NCBI RefSeq assembly: GCF_011075055.1
Contig: NC_058145.1
Span: 8,961,228-9,025,227, forward strand
Length of the DNA stretch: 64,000 bases
Reading direction: 5' to 3'
Origin: Mangifera indica
Taxonomy: Eukaryota > Streptophyta > Magnoliopsida > Sapindales > Anacardiaceae
The notes under the pieces were generated by a model, which searched no databases, had not been told where the DNA came from, and saw only the letters and a program-made list of their open reading frames with translations. The translations under genes were made by a program, and so were the position numbers. Positions 36,809-50,933 of the stretch are shown here, piece after piece (the stretch's first letter is position 1; each line of letters begins with the position of its first letter).

Positions 36809-37714
36809 GGCCAAAAGATATATTTTTTTTTAAAACCTAAAGTCTCACTTATAAGTTAAAATCAGTTAAAACTTTTAATTATATATAAGGGTATAATTGT
36901 CATTTCAACAATAGTATTAAAAATAATAATTATTATTTTTTCTTTTTAAATTTTAAAAACTAACTACTTTATCCCTACCTGGAGTTTCTAAATTTTACAA
37001 ACTCACATTTTTCTTCCCTCCCAATGTTAGATTTTCTTTTCTTCCTTGTCCAGCACCATCTTTGGCAATGACACCTGTCAAATCCACCCTAAACCATCGT
37101 CGTCAAAGTCTTTTGGTCAAGATCTTCGTTTGAATTTGACTATCTCATCTCACTATCGATAGAGTCAAACTGTCTTTGTCGCATCTCTATCGCTCTAGTT
37201 TTCAGATTTCTCTGTCTCTCATACTCTTCTATCTCTTTTACTCGAATCTTCGTCTCCTCATTGACAAAGAGAGACAATGACAATTCGTCTCTTCGTCAGT
37301 AGACAAAGAGGTAGACTTCGTCTCATTTGTTCGTTAACGTCTCTTTGTTAGTCGATGGAGAGAGAGAGCCGACTAAGGGTGAGGATGGGAAAAGGAGGTC
37401 ATCATTGTTAAAAATAGTGGTTGAAGAGGAAAGAAAAAAAAAACCCTAAGTTTGGGGGTGGGGGCAATGTAAGATTTTAAAATTTTAAAACTTTAAGTAA
37501 AAATGGAGTTATTAGCTTTTAAAACCTAAGAAAAAATATAATAAATCATATATATTTTTTAATAATATTATTAAAATAACGATTTTACTTTTTATATTTA
37601 ATCAAGAATTTTAATAAAAATTAGCTTATAAGTGAAATTTTATACTTTTAAAATTGACAGATGAAAGTTTGAAATTAAATCAAATCTTAGGAGGAGAGAA
37701 CAAGTCTTTTGGCC
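36809..37714. mobile_element. Non-autonomous Mutator-like element with 9-bp target duplication
   Basis: The left end GGCCAAAAGATAT and the reverse complement of the right end GGCCAAAAGACTTGTT form terminal inverted repeats. The similarity continues inward (CTCACTTATAAGTTAAAATC against TTCACTTATAAGCTAATTTT). It is flanked by TTACAAATA at 36800-36808 and TTACAAATG at 37715-37723, a 9-bp duplication with one mismatch, the hallmark of Mutator-like insertion. The 906-base interior has a GC-richer core (about 37020-37400, rich in GACAAAGAG and CGTCTC) and no intact ORF. It is the same family as 13054-13876. Confidence 0.8.
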
Positions 37715-37723
37715 TTACAAATG

Positions 37724-39176
37724 AAATGATCTTTAAACACATCAAACGAATCAGCATATACTTGGGTTCCAACTCATTAGTTGATGAACAAATAATGACA
37801 GAAATAAATAAACAATCAATGAAATAGATACAAGATTAGGAATAAAATAACCTTTTGATTAACTTTATTGTAATTAACAAAGTCAGTAATCAAAGTTTAG
37901 ATATTTTTCTAAGCTAAACAATCATTTAAATAAAATTATAAACAAATAATATGTTAATATTAATTAATTTCCTACACTTCATTGATTCACACACTAATAC
38001 TCGATTAAATTTTGTAGTATTCAAATCACAAAATAATATATTAATAGTTATAATATTAAAATTAAGTTTCGTTTCAATCTTCTTCATTATAGTCATCTTC
38101 GTCCTTAGATTCATTTATTTATTATCCTTTTCATTATAACCTATAAGCCTAACATGCAATCTTATTATTCTAATGTTACATTGCATAGACTTTTACACTA
38201 GAAAACAATAGAGGTCTAGAAGTGTATAATATCCTTCACTAAATAAGAAAGTAGATGATTTACTAGTTATTTTCTAGACTAAGAACGAGAGTCATAATAG
38301 AGAGTGAGGATTTTCTAGTCAGTGATTGGCCAAATAGAAAATTTGAGATGAATTTTTGTAATCATGTGTTTAATGGGTCAAAATTCAATTTATACAAGAG
38401 TAATCTCATCAAACTTTAATCTTTGGACAACAATTTTATAGCCCTTAAGCAGTTAACTAAGTTTATAGACACCCCTTAAAATGGTTCATTACCCATCAAA
38501 CAAACCTTTTATATATTGATTAAAAAGTCATCATCACACAAAGTCCATCACTACTATTTTTAGGGTTAATAATCAGAGCCTTCACAGAAGGTATAATATA
38601 GCAATTGGGTGAATTTTGATTACACTAAGATGACAAGAAGAAGAATGAGAAATGGAATGGAAGAAAGCCAAGCCAAGCCAATATGCTATTCAGACTCTTT
38701 TAAACTTTCTTTTTTATATCCCTCCATCTGTCTTCCTGGTGAGACTGGAAATTCAAGCCCAGCAAAGGAAAAATTTTCCAAGAAAGAAAATATATAATAA
38801 CATGGCAATATGGAAGTTCTGTTTGCAGTCTGTTCAAAGATTACTCTTTTAAGGTCTAAGCTCATTTCAAAAGTGTCGCATGAAGAATGATATCAAAGTC
38901 AGTTTAAGCTAAGCCGAATTTGTGAAATTTGTGCCCTCAAATCCACATATTGCAAACGACTACAATTTCAATATGAAGTGCACTCAAGTTGTTAAAGTTT
39001 CGGGAGCCTGCTTCACATATTGCCTGAGATTTCTGTAAACTACTTGTGGCCTTAGAGGCTGCAGTACACCACCTCTTCATCTTTGAAGATTGAACATATG
39101 TTTGTTTGATAGCATGATTATTAGTTCAAGAGTCAGCAGCCTCTAGAGCATGTTGGGTAAATTCTTTTGGAATAAT
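37724..39176. other. Intergenic spacer downstream of the glucosidase II beta gene
   Basis: AT-rich, with no supported gene. The last few hundred bases should be the 3' UTR of the minus-strand gene ending at 39177. Confidence 0.5.
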
Positions 39177-42100
39177 TTATAGTTCATCGTGCTGCTGAGG
39201 TTGATCTTTGTTCATCAAGTCTAGTTTATGTTGTAGTTCCTATCATATTTCACCATAGAGCCAAGTTTATTATTAAAATCAATGCTTGAAGAAGAGCTTA
39301 ACCCTGCAATCTTTGAGAAATAACTAACACATTACCTGAAGCTTTTCTTCAAAGCATACTGCCGGAGTAGACAGCAATGCTACATATCTGCAATAGTGAA
39401 CAGAAAGTTAGAGAGCAAAACAACTTGCAGACAGGGTGAGAAAGAGAGAGAGAGAGAGAGAGAGATGCAAAATTCTTACTCGCAGCGGCTTGGTTCATCA
39501 ACATCTGTAATCTCCTCCGATAGTCCACATCTCAGCTTAACCTGTAAAACATTATACATAGAATTGAAGATATAAAATATTTTTTCCGTCCAAACTCATT
39601 TTCATGAGTCTTACTTTTTTTCACTCATTTCCTTTCAGGGCCTAAATGAAGACTGAACACTGGACCTACTCCCCATTATAATGGGATGCAAAAATTTAAA
39701 AAAAAAAAAAACAGTTCAAACTGTAAAACTGGGTCAAAATGTTTAAAGGAAAAATTTTTGAAAAATGGCTTGAATACTGGAAATACAAAAAAATAATAAT
39801 AATAAAAAGGAAGCCACTGGCATAGAAGAATACATGGATGGATTAGGATGAATGAGTTTTAGTTCAGATCTAAAAAGCCAAAAACAAGCATATGATATGA
39901 ATTAGAATTAGATATAAAATGATGTATATGACAATACTATAATGTTTACAAACTTGATGTAATATTATTCCAAATATATATTTAGAAAATAAAAAATCTA
40001 TATGTCCTAAATTAGACAAATTTAAAGATCAATTAATAAAACTAAATTTCAAACATAATTCTCTTATATAAACACTACATTAACCTCATATGCAGCAAGT
40101 CTTTTATTTGTGAATGTGACTGAAGATATTAATACGACTATGGACACTTAATAAGTACCTTAACTGTATTATGCTTTCTGCACAGCAAATTCTTAAATAT
40201 TAGAATTGCACGAGAAATATCAAGCTAAAAGATTTTGACAAAGTGTTAGATAATTAGTCTATACAAAATTCAGTTGACAAGTTTTGTCCTCGGATTGATA
40301 AAAGTGAAATGATTGAATGTTACACGATCTATATCTAAATCTCTTTATAATTTAAACTATAATACAAATCGAAGCAAACTGCAATTTTTAAATTCAGTTT
40401 GGTTTGGCTGAAACACAAAATGTTATGATTTGGTTTGGGATTTTGCTAAACTTTTTTTTTTTTTTTTCAGTTTGGTTAGAAAAAAATTTTTCAAACCAGA
40501 CCAAGCACACCCCTACCCTTTTATACAGTAACATTTGTAAATCATGCACTCATCAGATGCCAAATCCAGAATATGCTTTATGTGTATCCATTGAATAAGA
40601 ATGATTTATTTGCCATTATTTAATCCAACAATTTTAACCATTTCACTAAAAACATAGAAGAAAAGGAGTTCCTCCATTATGACAAATTAAAACATTATTT
40701 AAAATAAAAAAAGCATGATAATAGTTACCTTCAAAGTTCTATCAGGTCCATTCCAGCACTTATCACCATTTGAAAATAGCATGATGCGGAAAGAGTCCTC
40801 AAATTTGTCCCAGCTCCTATTATGAAAAAAAGTTGGACGGGAAAAAAATACCACATAAGCCAAACCACCAAACTGAGAATGGATTGTGGCAACAGAGGAT
40901 AACAACAACAATATTAACAGTTAACTATAAAAAAGGGCATATGTACTGCAACTAAAATTGGATCATAGATGTTGAAGCCTAAACTAGTTGATCTATCTGG
41001 CTGATAGCATCTTTTTGCCCGTGTCATTCTCTCATCTTTATGCTTAGCTATGTGATGATGCATTTAGATGGAGATGCAAAAAACAGCAATATGGTAAAAC
41101 AAAAAATGGAAAGGCCAAAATCACAACGTTTCTTTATGACATAGCTCTTGAGTGAAAGAAGAAAAAATATATGAATGGAGAAAACAGATAGCTCCAACAT
41201 AACTTCCTATTAGTTTGCTAAATGTTAGCTTGGTTCTCCTTGATGTATAATAATAATCTTGGAATCAGATATGCAAGGAAAAATGTGGCAATACACACCC
41301 CAATCTAGTCGAAGAGTGGCCTTCTTCTTGGGTAGCTTGTTTGTATGGGCAGACTTTGTACAGATACCTGAAGAACATTCACCAAAAGTAAGATAACTGA
41401 AATTTAAGGCAATTCCCTGAGAGGACTACAATAAAAACTGCCTGACAAGAAAAGCAGGAGAAGACAAAGATAGTAACTTGTTCTGCTTGCTCTCGAAACA
41501 ACGACCATAGAATGAGTAGAACTCTTTTTCAGGCCCTGCAGCATTAAAGTTCAAGTTCAGTTTAGGGAAGCCAAATTTACCTCAAAAAAATAAATAAATA
41601 AACAAAGCTTTAATATAATACAAATTCTTCTTATACCAACCAAAATCATGTTTTAGCTTTTTTGTCAAACTCGATATCCTCGACTGTAATTTAGACAACT
41701 TAGCACTGGATTCTTCATAATCCTTGCGGACACGATCAGCATCTAAAGAAGCAAAACACCACAGATGAGAACATTACCAAACATAAATTTTCACTTTGAT
41801 TATAAAATAACATAAAGCTTAGTACCAGATTTGTCCACTGGAGTTTGGAACAAATTAACAGCCTTCAGAAGATTCTGTACAGTTTGTTGTATCTTTTCCA
41901 ACCAAGATGGGCTTGTCGTCTCTAATAGCAAGTGGTAAGATAACAGAAACTATGGACATCAGCCTAACTTAAAAACAGCAGCAGTACCAAAAAAATTGAC
42001 AAAAATAAAATTAATGGAGACAAAAACTTCAAACCTGCCAAGTCCAAATCATCATCAGTGTCGGATTTGTCTGAACTACTAGTATCATCATGATCCGTAT

Positions 42101-45100
42101 CTTCATAACTTTCATCTAAATCAGTATCTGCATGGTCATCATATTTTCCAGCATCATCATATCTTTCAGTGTCATCATCACTATCAGGAGCATAGCCATC
42201 ATCCTCGTCATCATGTGTACTGTCCGGCAGCTCTTCATGGACTTCATAAGCTTTTTCTTTTGCATCATCTTCCTTAGATACCTTCTCAGAGTTTTCTCCT
42301 GTCCAACGAGAAGCAACAAGACGACCCAACTCTTCTCTTGACAACTCCCCAGTCTGTTCAGACGCATCATTCCCCTGCACAAATTACATGCTTTGCAATC
42401 ACTAAAAACAAACCAGAAATGACTGAGCTTTGCCAGGATATAGGCATGCAACAGGTTCCAACCAAAAAATCCCAGAAATGTTGCAAACGCTTAAAATATA
42501 TCTCTAGCAGACACCAATACCTACACAAAGAAAGTGATTAAAAAAAAATAAAAATTTTGGATCTATATTATACAACCAATATATTCTTTGCTTGGTCAAA
42601 GTTCCATGTCATATCACCTTCTCCTAGAAAAAGAAACAAAATATGTTTCAAAGCTTTCATCAACAAATGTTTAAACGTTTACAAAAAATTAAGATCAATG
42701 TGTTGTTGATTAGATAATAAGTTATAAGTAACATAAAAAATTCTTCATATTAAGATTCTAAAGATTAAGAGATATCAAAATGATCGTAAAAAAACACCAC
42801 AAAGTTACTCTTTCACTCTTCCCTGCCAGTCTTCTTCTCTAAATATCAAAGAATACATATGATTCAACCAGGAATTTATAAAAAACTGTTCCAACTTCAC
42901 CAATATACTGTTTAGTAGTGAAAACCTACAAACTTCAAGTATTGCAATAAGAGCTTGCCAAAGTACCAACTTCACAGGCATAAACCTTTGTTGATACTTA
43001 AAAGAAACATAATTAAAGTACTCAATAAAAGGGGTGAGAAATTATTTAGTTTCTAAAAGAATATATCTTATGCATATAGCTTGCTAAATAACTTTTGAAA
43101 GCTCAATGCAGTTTTTTCTTGGCTCATTATTGACCATATAATAAAGTAATGGTGAGAACCAAATATATATCATATCTGCATGTCATCAGATATTCTACGG
43201 TTTTGTCTCTATATGAATGTATCACTATCCTGAACTGGAACTTTAAATGCAATTTTAAAATTCAATAAGGTCAATATTTCTCTCCCCAAAAGACGTCAAA
43301 GTTGTATTGAGAAAATTTACCACTTCTTTGGCTTCCTCATGAGATAGCTCACTTCCAGCAACATGACCAGTGTCAGGTACAACTGCAGATCTGTCTTCGC
43401 TTTTTGGTGAGACAAATTGTTCACTCTTTTCATCTGCATTCTATATTGAGATGCAAGACTATTCAACAGTTTTTGCTAAGATGGCAAGACTCAAGTGGAA
43501 CTCTGTAAAAAAATATATAAAAGTCAAATGGTTGCAAGTACCTGCTCTGCTTCATTTGATGGTTTTTCCACATTATAGGAAGTGACAACATGTTCAGCTT
43601 CAGCTGCTTTATCATCTTCACCCTTGCCCTTGGAAAAATCCTTTAACAAAACTAGGCATGTGAGAACTTAAAGAAAATAATTTTTATTATGCAAGGACAG
43701 GGCAGAGTCACCAAGATATTAAATTAGTTAGGGCAGAAAAACATCCATAAATAAGCTTATACATATAAACATGATCCAAAGTGTGCCCATAAATAGGAAC
43801 CAGTAGGTGACAATTAAACATTACTTAAAAGCATTAACAACATTGTCATAAACAAAACACAACATCCATTACAATGCAACAATGACTGTAAATAAATCAT
43901 GTCAAATCAGTTGTTATATAGAGAAAAAAGGCAAGTTGCAATCACCAGAGCATTGGTAAGCTATTGCAAAACTCAAAATTCAAAAGCTACTGCAAAACTC
44001 AAAATTCAAATGAGAGAGTGACAAAATTGCATGCAGTCACATTCATTCTTACAGAATGATGACATTTAAGCATAAAACTAAAGAGCAGTCTAACCTGATC
44101 TTTAGAAGCATGCTCCAAAACTCTAACTTTATCATCATGTGCACTATCATCAGGCTTCTTCTCAGAGCTAGTATGTTCCTGGACATCATTATTTTCCTGC
44201 TTAGGTTCATCACTAGATTCACTTTTCACTCTTAGAGCCTTTTCCTCAGCTTCTTTCTTCTCCCTCTCTTCCTTTTCTCTTTGTAAACGCTCTTTCTCCT
44301 CAGCCTTTTCTATTTGTTCTTTTTGCTCTGCATGGGAATTAAAGAAAAAGACTTATATGACAGTGAACTCTATTCACCCAATGGAAAAGATACAATTTCA
44401 TTGACAACGACGCAAAAAGTATAAGGATATGATCTAGCAGTAGAAGAAATGATCAAACACCACTACAAGCTATATGCAACAAAAGGTAATTTGACAACAT
44501 GCATACTAACCAAATTTTGAGGGACGAAGCTCTTCTCAGTCCATGAGGGAAAAGGGCATGCAGAGTCAACAATATAAAATGAAGAGCAAAGAGTTTTATA
44601 GTTTTTAAAATTAGAAACTTTGAGCAGGATATGGGAAAAAAGGGGCAAAATAATAAATTGGGGTTGCCTCACTTCATTTACAATATGGTAGGTTCAGTAA
44701 TTACATACTTTTTTTCCACATTAGAAACAGACATTGCCTATAGAATTACAGTAAAAATTATGTAATCAAGGAGTGGTACATAAGTATCATACAACCATAA
44801 AATAGCTCTCAAGTTTAAGATTTCCCAATTGATGCTGAAAGGAGCAGAAATACTTTCTCTGTAAAAGTATGATGCTGGAAATAAAGGAATGTAAGTACAA
44901 GACAAAAGAAAAAAATCTTATCATAAATGGACTGTTAAGGTAAACATGTATCAACACATTGGCCGAAAAAAAAATGTAACAGTAACCAGGTCAAGGTAAA
45001 AATAGATCAAGATAAGATTAGGGAAAATCTTCACACTAGAGTAGGCTACATTTATCCAAGGCCTGGATTATTGCAGCAATGAGGTAAGAGTGATTAAATA

Positions 45101-46931
45101 CAAGATTAAAAGGTCAATTAATTGCAAAAAAGGAAAGGTGAAAAATTATAAATGTACAGACTCAATGAAGTGCATAATAAAAGCATTTATGATACCAACC
45201 CCAATTAGAGCTTTGTTAAGTAGAATAAATGGAGAGCCGCCTATAGAAGGATAAATAGCAAAACCAATAATTCTAAAGAATCCTCCTAATGAAATGCTAA
45301 GTCACCTTTGACTTTGTACTATCAAACTTAAAGGACTAAAAGAATTTTTTAACCATGGATTATGATGAGACATGCACATCATGTTCTTCCCACTAGATTT
45401 TTGTAGTCCATTCATCTAGTTCAGTTAATATATGTCCAACCAGTTCATCTGCAAAGTTAGAAGCTTATTACAAATTAAGGATGCAACCTAACTCATTTAA
45501 ACTTTTAACCTCTTTTTCTCCTAGGGTGACTTTTGAACAATATCAAATGTTGGCATTCTTCCATAACATAAACTACAACTTAAATGTACATACATTGAGT
45601 GAAAATTGAGAGTGTTCTGTGGAAATCAATTATGCATACAACTCTTATAAGTAGGCTACAACCTCGGAATAATCAATGATTGAATATAGTTGAAGACTGG
45701 AGAGATTTACAAAGACCAAACTACAATGCCATACCTTTCAGCTGTTGTACGAGCCCTTTCAGTGTCTTTTCTTCAATTTGCAACTTTGATAACTCTTTCT
45801 CATCTTTGTCCAGGCTAAATTTTGCTTTTTCAATCTCCTGGTTTCGTATGGTAACACCTTCCTGATATGTAGCTATCTTTTTCTTCAACTTATCTCTAGC
45901 CACCTTGCCAGCCTCCCAGCAAGTATTTGGGCACTTTGCGATACCACTATACTCATCACTCCCATCACAGCAATCTGCAGAGTGTTAAACAAACCCCTAA
46001 GAGCAATTTCTCAAATCCTTAAAAATGAACAATTTCAACATCAATCTTTCAGAATATTCACAGGATATACACAAGTATTTCAAGTCACAACAAACTTACC
46101 ACAAATACCATCATTCACTCTGGAAGAAAATATCTTAAGAGGAGCATGTCCTGCATTGTGACAATAGAATTTTCCATTTGGACATGCTGACGTTCCTGTA
46201 ATTCACAACATATAGCGTAAACATAAACAAAGAGATAACTATAAAACAACAATATATAAACTCTATAGAAGTAAAATTGACTAGTACAATAAGAAACAGT
46301 AAGTGGTTTAAGAAAACAAACGAAAACCTAACCACAAAACTACCTCCATCTCCAAGTGAACTAAGACTCACAGTAAAGTCAAATGAGTTTCTGTTTTCTC
46401 TTAAAAAGTAAGTGCAATAGAGTTCGTAATTGTAAAAAGATAGGAACTTTATAGACCATCTTTCACATCTAATAAGATCGAACCTTTTTTAGGTAAAACA
46501 ACAGAAAATCCAATGACATTGCTAATAAATATGCAAATCTGATTAACAATCAGCTTATAAATAATAGGAAAATTGATACAAGAACCTGGCTCATCAGTGC
46601 CATCAGGACAGTCACAAAAGTCGTCATTGAGCTGAGTTTTAGTGAATTTGTTGGATCCATCTTTGCATTTGATAGTATCAGACGAAGTCTTGTAATAATT
46701 CTCATCTGGGTGGGTATCAAAAAAAACAAAAGCCAAAAAAAATCAAAATCCCACATCTCAAAAACCATAATTTGGAACTAACAGTAAAAAAAAAAAAAGG
46801 TACCGACCCTGAGGAGAAATTCCATAATAAGGGTCACTGAGAAGAGAAGAGGAAGCTGTTGATCCGCCCAAAATTGAACCTAAAAAGCCCAAAATTATTC
46901 CAATGGCGAATAAATTATCAACAACTCTCAT
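39177..46931 (-). CDS. PSL4: Glucosidase II beta subunit (PRKCSH/PSL4 type)
   Basis: Non-catalytic ER subunit of glucosidase II, which trims glucose from N-glycans during glycoprotein folding. Sixteen exons: 46931-46808, 46705-46586, 46195-46100, 45974-45735, 44327-44095, 43628-43542, 43440-43321, 42374-42035, 41921-41826, 41742-41641, 41535-41478, 41367-41299, 40816-40729, 39541-39480, 39387-39336, 39239-39177. They give 649 residues, close to the recalled 647 of Arabidopsis PSL4 (At5g56360). Seen in order: signal peptide (about 1-25), Cys-rich LDL-receptor-like repeats ([28 protein letters not shown]), a coiled coil (about 125-230), and an acidic Asp/Glu region (about 341-453). The mannose-6-phosphate receptor homology domain (about 525-625) has the expected Gln, Arg, Glu and Tyr (YKQATQ, GPDRTL, RCEYV). 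The C-terminal HDEL is an ER retrieval signal. Confidence 0.95.
39442..39465. repeat. (GA)n microsatellite in intron
   Basis: About eleven GA dinucleotides in the intron between exons 14 and 15 of the glucosidase II beta gene, only about 15 bases from the donor of exon 14. Confidence 0.9.
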
Positions 46932-49900
46932 CTTTTCTTCAAAATCAATTTTTTCCTACTGCCCAGTTCGCACACAGGGACAGACAGAGAGACTCAAAGA
47001 GTGGTTGGGGTTTTAGGTGTGCCAATAAATGAAAAACACATAAAAAGTGACAAGTTGAAATTTTTCGGGGTACTTAAAAATACTATTTTCTGAGGGTTAA
47101 TATTAAAATAATTACTATTAATAATAATATAATAATAAAATTATACATAATTTTTTAAATATATAAATAATATTTTATCATATAATTAAATAATTTTAAA
47201 TTAAAAATAAAATAATATTCAATTACATAATAAAATATCATCTAAATATTTTAATTATATAAAAAAAATACAAATAATATTATTTATAATATAATAGTCA
47301 ATTTATTTCAATACTAAAATTAAATACTATCTGTATTTTTTTTTAACAATTTCATCTAAAATTCACTTAAAAACCAATAAAATCTAACAACAAATTTATT
47401 TTAATACAAGTACTTAAGCATTTGCTTACATTATTTCTTATATTTTTTAAGAATTAAATGTAAAATTTTAATATATTTAGGGTAGACATGAATTGTTTCT
47501 AATTTGAATAACTCATTTTAATCACTTTTTTTTAATCAATTCTTCAAAAAAAAATGTGAATTTGAGATAAAAGTATAATTTGTTCAGAAATCAAAGAAAT
47601 AAGAGGTATGAGCGATTATTTATATCTTTTTTTTAAAAGTAAATTTTCCATTGTTACTATAAATTTAAGTTACAAGTATAATTATTAAGTTAATTAATTT
47701 TAGATAAAAGTAAGTTATGAGTAAATGTTTCCGTTGTTTATGAGGTATTAGTAATTTCTAATACCCATTATTTTGAAAATCAGATTGGATTGACTGGTTC
47801 AATTTAAGAATTGACTTTAAGTTTGATCTGGTTAATATTCAAAAGCGATTCATTTATTGACTCGGTCAAATTTGATCAAAATCAACAAAACTAGATTTAA
47901 CCAAATTTTAGGACATTTTTGAAAAATTTAATTGTTTTTGAGTAATTTGATTATTTTATATTAGATTTGATGAATTTTTAAAGGTTTGTAAAGAAAAATA
48001 AGGCCAAAAATAAAATGAAAAAGAAAAAAAATCTCATATCTATTGAAATGTCTTCTATAGACAATAACTTATAGAATTATATTTTTTTTTTTATATCATG
48101 AGATTAAGATATTTTTTTATTTTAATTGTTTCATTAAAATCAAATGAATAATTATTACTCCTTAAAAATGATATGTTTTAATCATCATAGATATAAATAT
48201 TCTAATTGATTTTATTTTTTTACAAATTTTAAATAAAATTTATTCATTATAATTTGATAATAAATTGAATTGACTGATTTTCGATCAAACATAAACCAAT
48301 AAAACAACTAAATTGATTACCAGTTTGATTTTAAAAACATTGCTTATACCTTGTTCTTTTTTTTTTCCCCCTCTGAATTTTGTAGTAAATCTTATTTATA
48401 AGTATATGATACTTTACCTTTGATCAATTTCATTTCTAAATTTGTATGAAAAAATTGATGTGAATTTCAGTTAGAATATGTATAAAACTAGATAAACCCG
48501 GTAGATGTAATATGGGCAAAGCAGGAGTGGCGACTAGAGTTCAAGTATTAACCTTTCGGGATGATTCAAAATTTTTGAAAATACAGGGTTTCTTTGATAG
48601 TTTACAAATTGTGTTGTGATATATAGTTTAGCACTTGAAATTTTATAGGATATATTCATAATTATTTATTAAATATCATTTTATATTCATGTATTCCTTG
48701 CCGTTATCAGAACCAATTTTATCCTAGTCATTGCAACTATATTCCTTTCTGATAATATTTAAATTAGTATTTATGGTTAGATACAGAGGACAATAACTAT
48801 CCGTTCTTATGTGTTTTGATAATTACATAATTAAGTGAAAAATTTTAATTTGTCCAAGACATAAATTAATTTATGACCAAATTGGAAAAAAATTGAAATT
48901 ATAGGTTATGTATAACCGTGCATCAAAGATGTATGCATGTACATATTTTAGATTGAAATCATACAAGACAAAGAACAGAACCATGCATATACATATACGT
49001 ACAAGTCACTAGAATTTGATTTCAATAAGTTAGGGCGTATACATCAATACATCTCAAGACTCACGCCTTATACATAGCTGAATCACGAACACCCTCTTCT
49101 TGTACACATCAACTCGTGCACTTGCATCCCAAGTCAACACGAGCCTTGGTCAAACTGTAATGTATGCCTGTACACTCCAAATATGAACGAGTATACATAA
49201 GCATATTGAAGAGCCATGAGCAAGTTGTCTCATACGTGAAGAAGTTGTACATCATCAAAGTCAAGTCAAGCATCAAAAGTTAATGTATGCTCATGCATTT
49301 GCAACATGCACATTTGTGTGTCTTTATAAATATGGAGTTTCTTCTCCTATACACAAGAAATCATGCATCAAAGATCAAGTCAAACCAAGGCAATGCATGA
49401 TTAAACACTTGTACAAAAGCTATGCAAGCATGTATATAGGCCAAATTTTAGTTGTGCATATTTCCATACATGGAAGGTGTACATGGCTCTAGAATTCTTC
49501 TAAAGGTTATTCAATAAAGCCATGTACAACCATATATAATATTTGTACATTTGTACAAACGTGTGGCACGAGGAGAAATTTGACCATTGGGGATTTTTTA
49601 ACAAGGTTAACCTCACTTGAAAAGTTGATTTTATGGTGAGAAACAGTCGTACATATTTGTATTTTAATATACAGAAGTCATTTTTAAATGTTAACAAATA
49701 TTTCTTCAAATTCAACGGTCATTTCAATCTTTCTAACGATCCAAACATATATATAAAAGTCATTCTAAATTAGAAAAATTAGAGATTGTATATCTAAATT
49801 TATATTCTTCTTCTGCACCGTAGTATTCGTATATATCTCAACTAATTAAATTATGTGTATCTATTTTGAATATATAAGTAAGTATATAAATAAACACACA

Positions 49901-50933
49901 CTTAAGTATGTTATTATATGATTGAGTAAGATAAAATAACACCCAATCACGTGATGATACATATAAATATATACCTAATTATATTATTAATCATTGTACA
50001 AGACGTTCTAGTGCCTTTAAATTGAATGATCCCATGTATCTTTGTTTACTAAAAGAATGCATTCCACAAACACTAAAATACCTATCTATATAAAATCCTC
50101 TTTGAAGGGCTGTTTAGTAGACACGTCTATAATATACACCTATATGTTATATCAAACTATCAATAAATAATTTTAATACATGAAATTTGTTACCACATTT
50201 TGATGAAATTATTTAATATTATGATAGTTCTTATTATATCATATGTGTCTTTAATTAAGATAATATTTGAATTATAGATGTTTTAAGAATGACTACCTTA
50301 GATGAACATAGGTTCTCATGAATAGTTAACACGTACTAATTCTTTTATTACGGTTCAACAATTTCAAAGTCATTTATCTATATTATACACAAAATGTAAG
50401 ATAATAATTGTCAATTTATTAATTTAAAATATAATTACATAAATTATACACTAGTGACGATAAACTTTAGAGTATTACCTTAACATTGGACAAAGGAATC
50501 ATAAACAAGAGGGTGTTAACAAAATTAATAATAAAAATGTTTTATTTTAAATTTTTTTAATTTGAATTGATATTGTGATTCCGGAAAGGAAAATAATTAA
50601 ATAAAAGTATTAATTTAAATGATATGTTACTATATATTTACAGTTACCTTATTTGATATTTAAAATATTTCAGAGATATGTCATTATTATTAGGATACAA
50701 ATTAATAGCTTTTTTATTAATTTTTTATCTATTTATGCTTGTCGTAGGCATTATTATTTGTTACCTTCATCTTAAAGGATTTCTGTTTTTGTATTTTAAC
50801 AGGGTTGGCGAATTATCGACCAAATATTTAAAACGATGCCGTAGGGAAGATATTTTATTTACATTTTCCCAGAGCATTATCCACAAGTTCGAGAACTAAA
50901 ACAGAAAACTTTGCAGAGGTAAGAGCCATTCCA
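46932..50933. other. Divergent promoter and repeat-rich spacer
   Basis: Separates the head-to-head glucosidase II beta and NusB-domain genes. It holds diverged ATCATATGATTG-type MITE copies (about 47100-47295 and 49850-49985) and a distinctive block about 48900-49520 rich in ATGCATG and GTACA motifs. No coding segment is supported. Confidence 0.5.
49850..49985. repeat. Foldback MITE, diverged copy
   Basis: AAATTATGTGTATCTATTTT at the left and ACATATAAATATATACCTAA at the right are roughly inverted. The internal TTATATGATTGAGTAA and ACCCAATCACGTGATGAT mark it as the 17455 family. Confidence 0.5.

Noticed and set aside
42116..42451. 111-codon minus-strand frame rich in Met and Lys
   Set aside because: Alternative frame of the acidic exon 8 of the glucosidase II beta gene.
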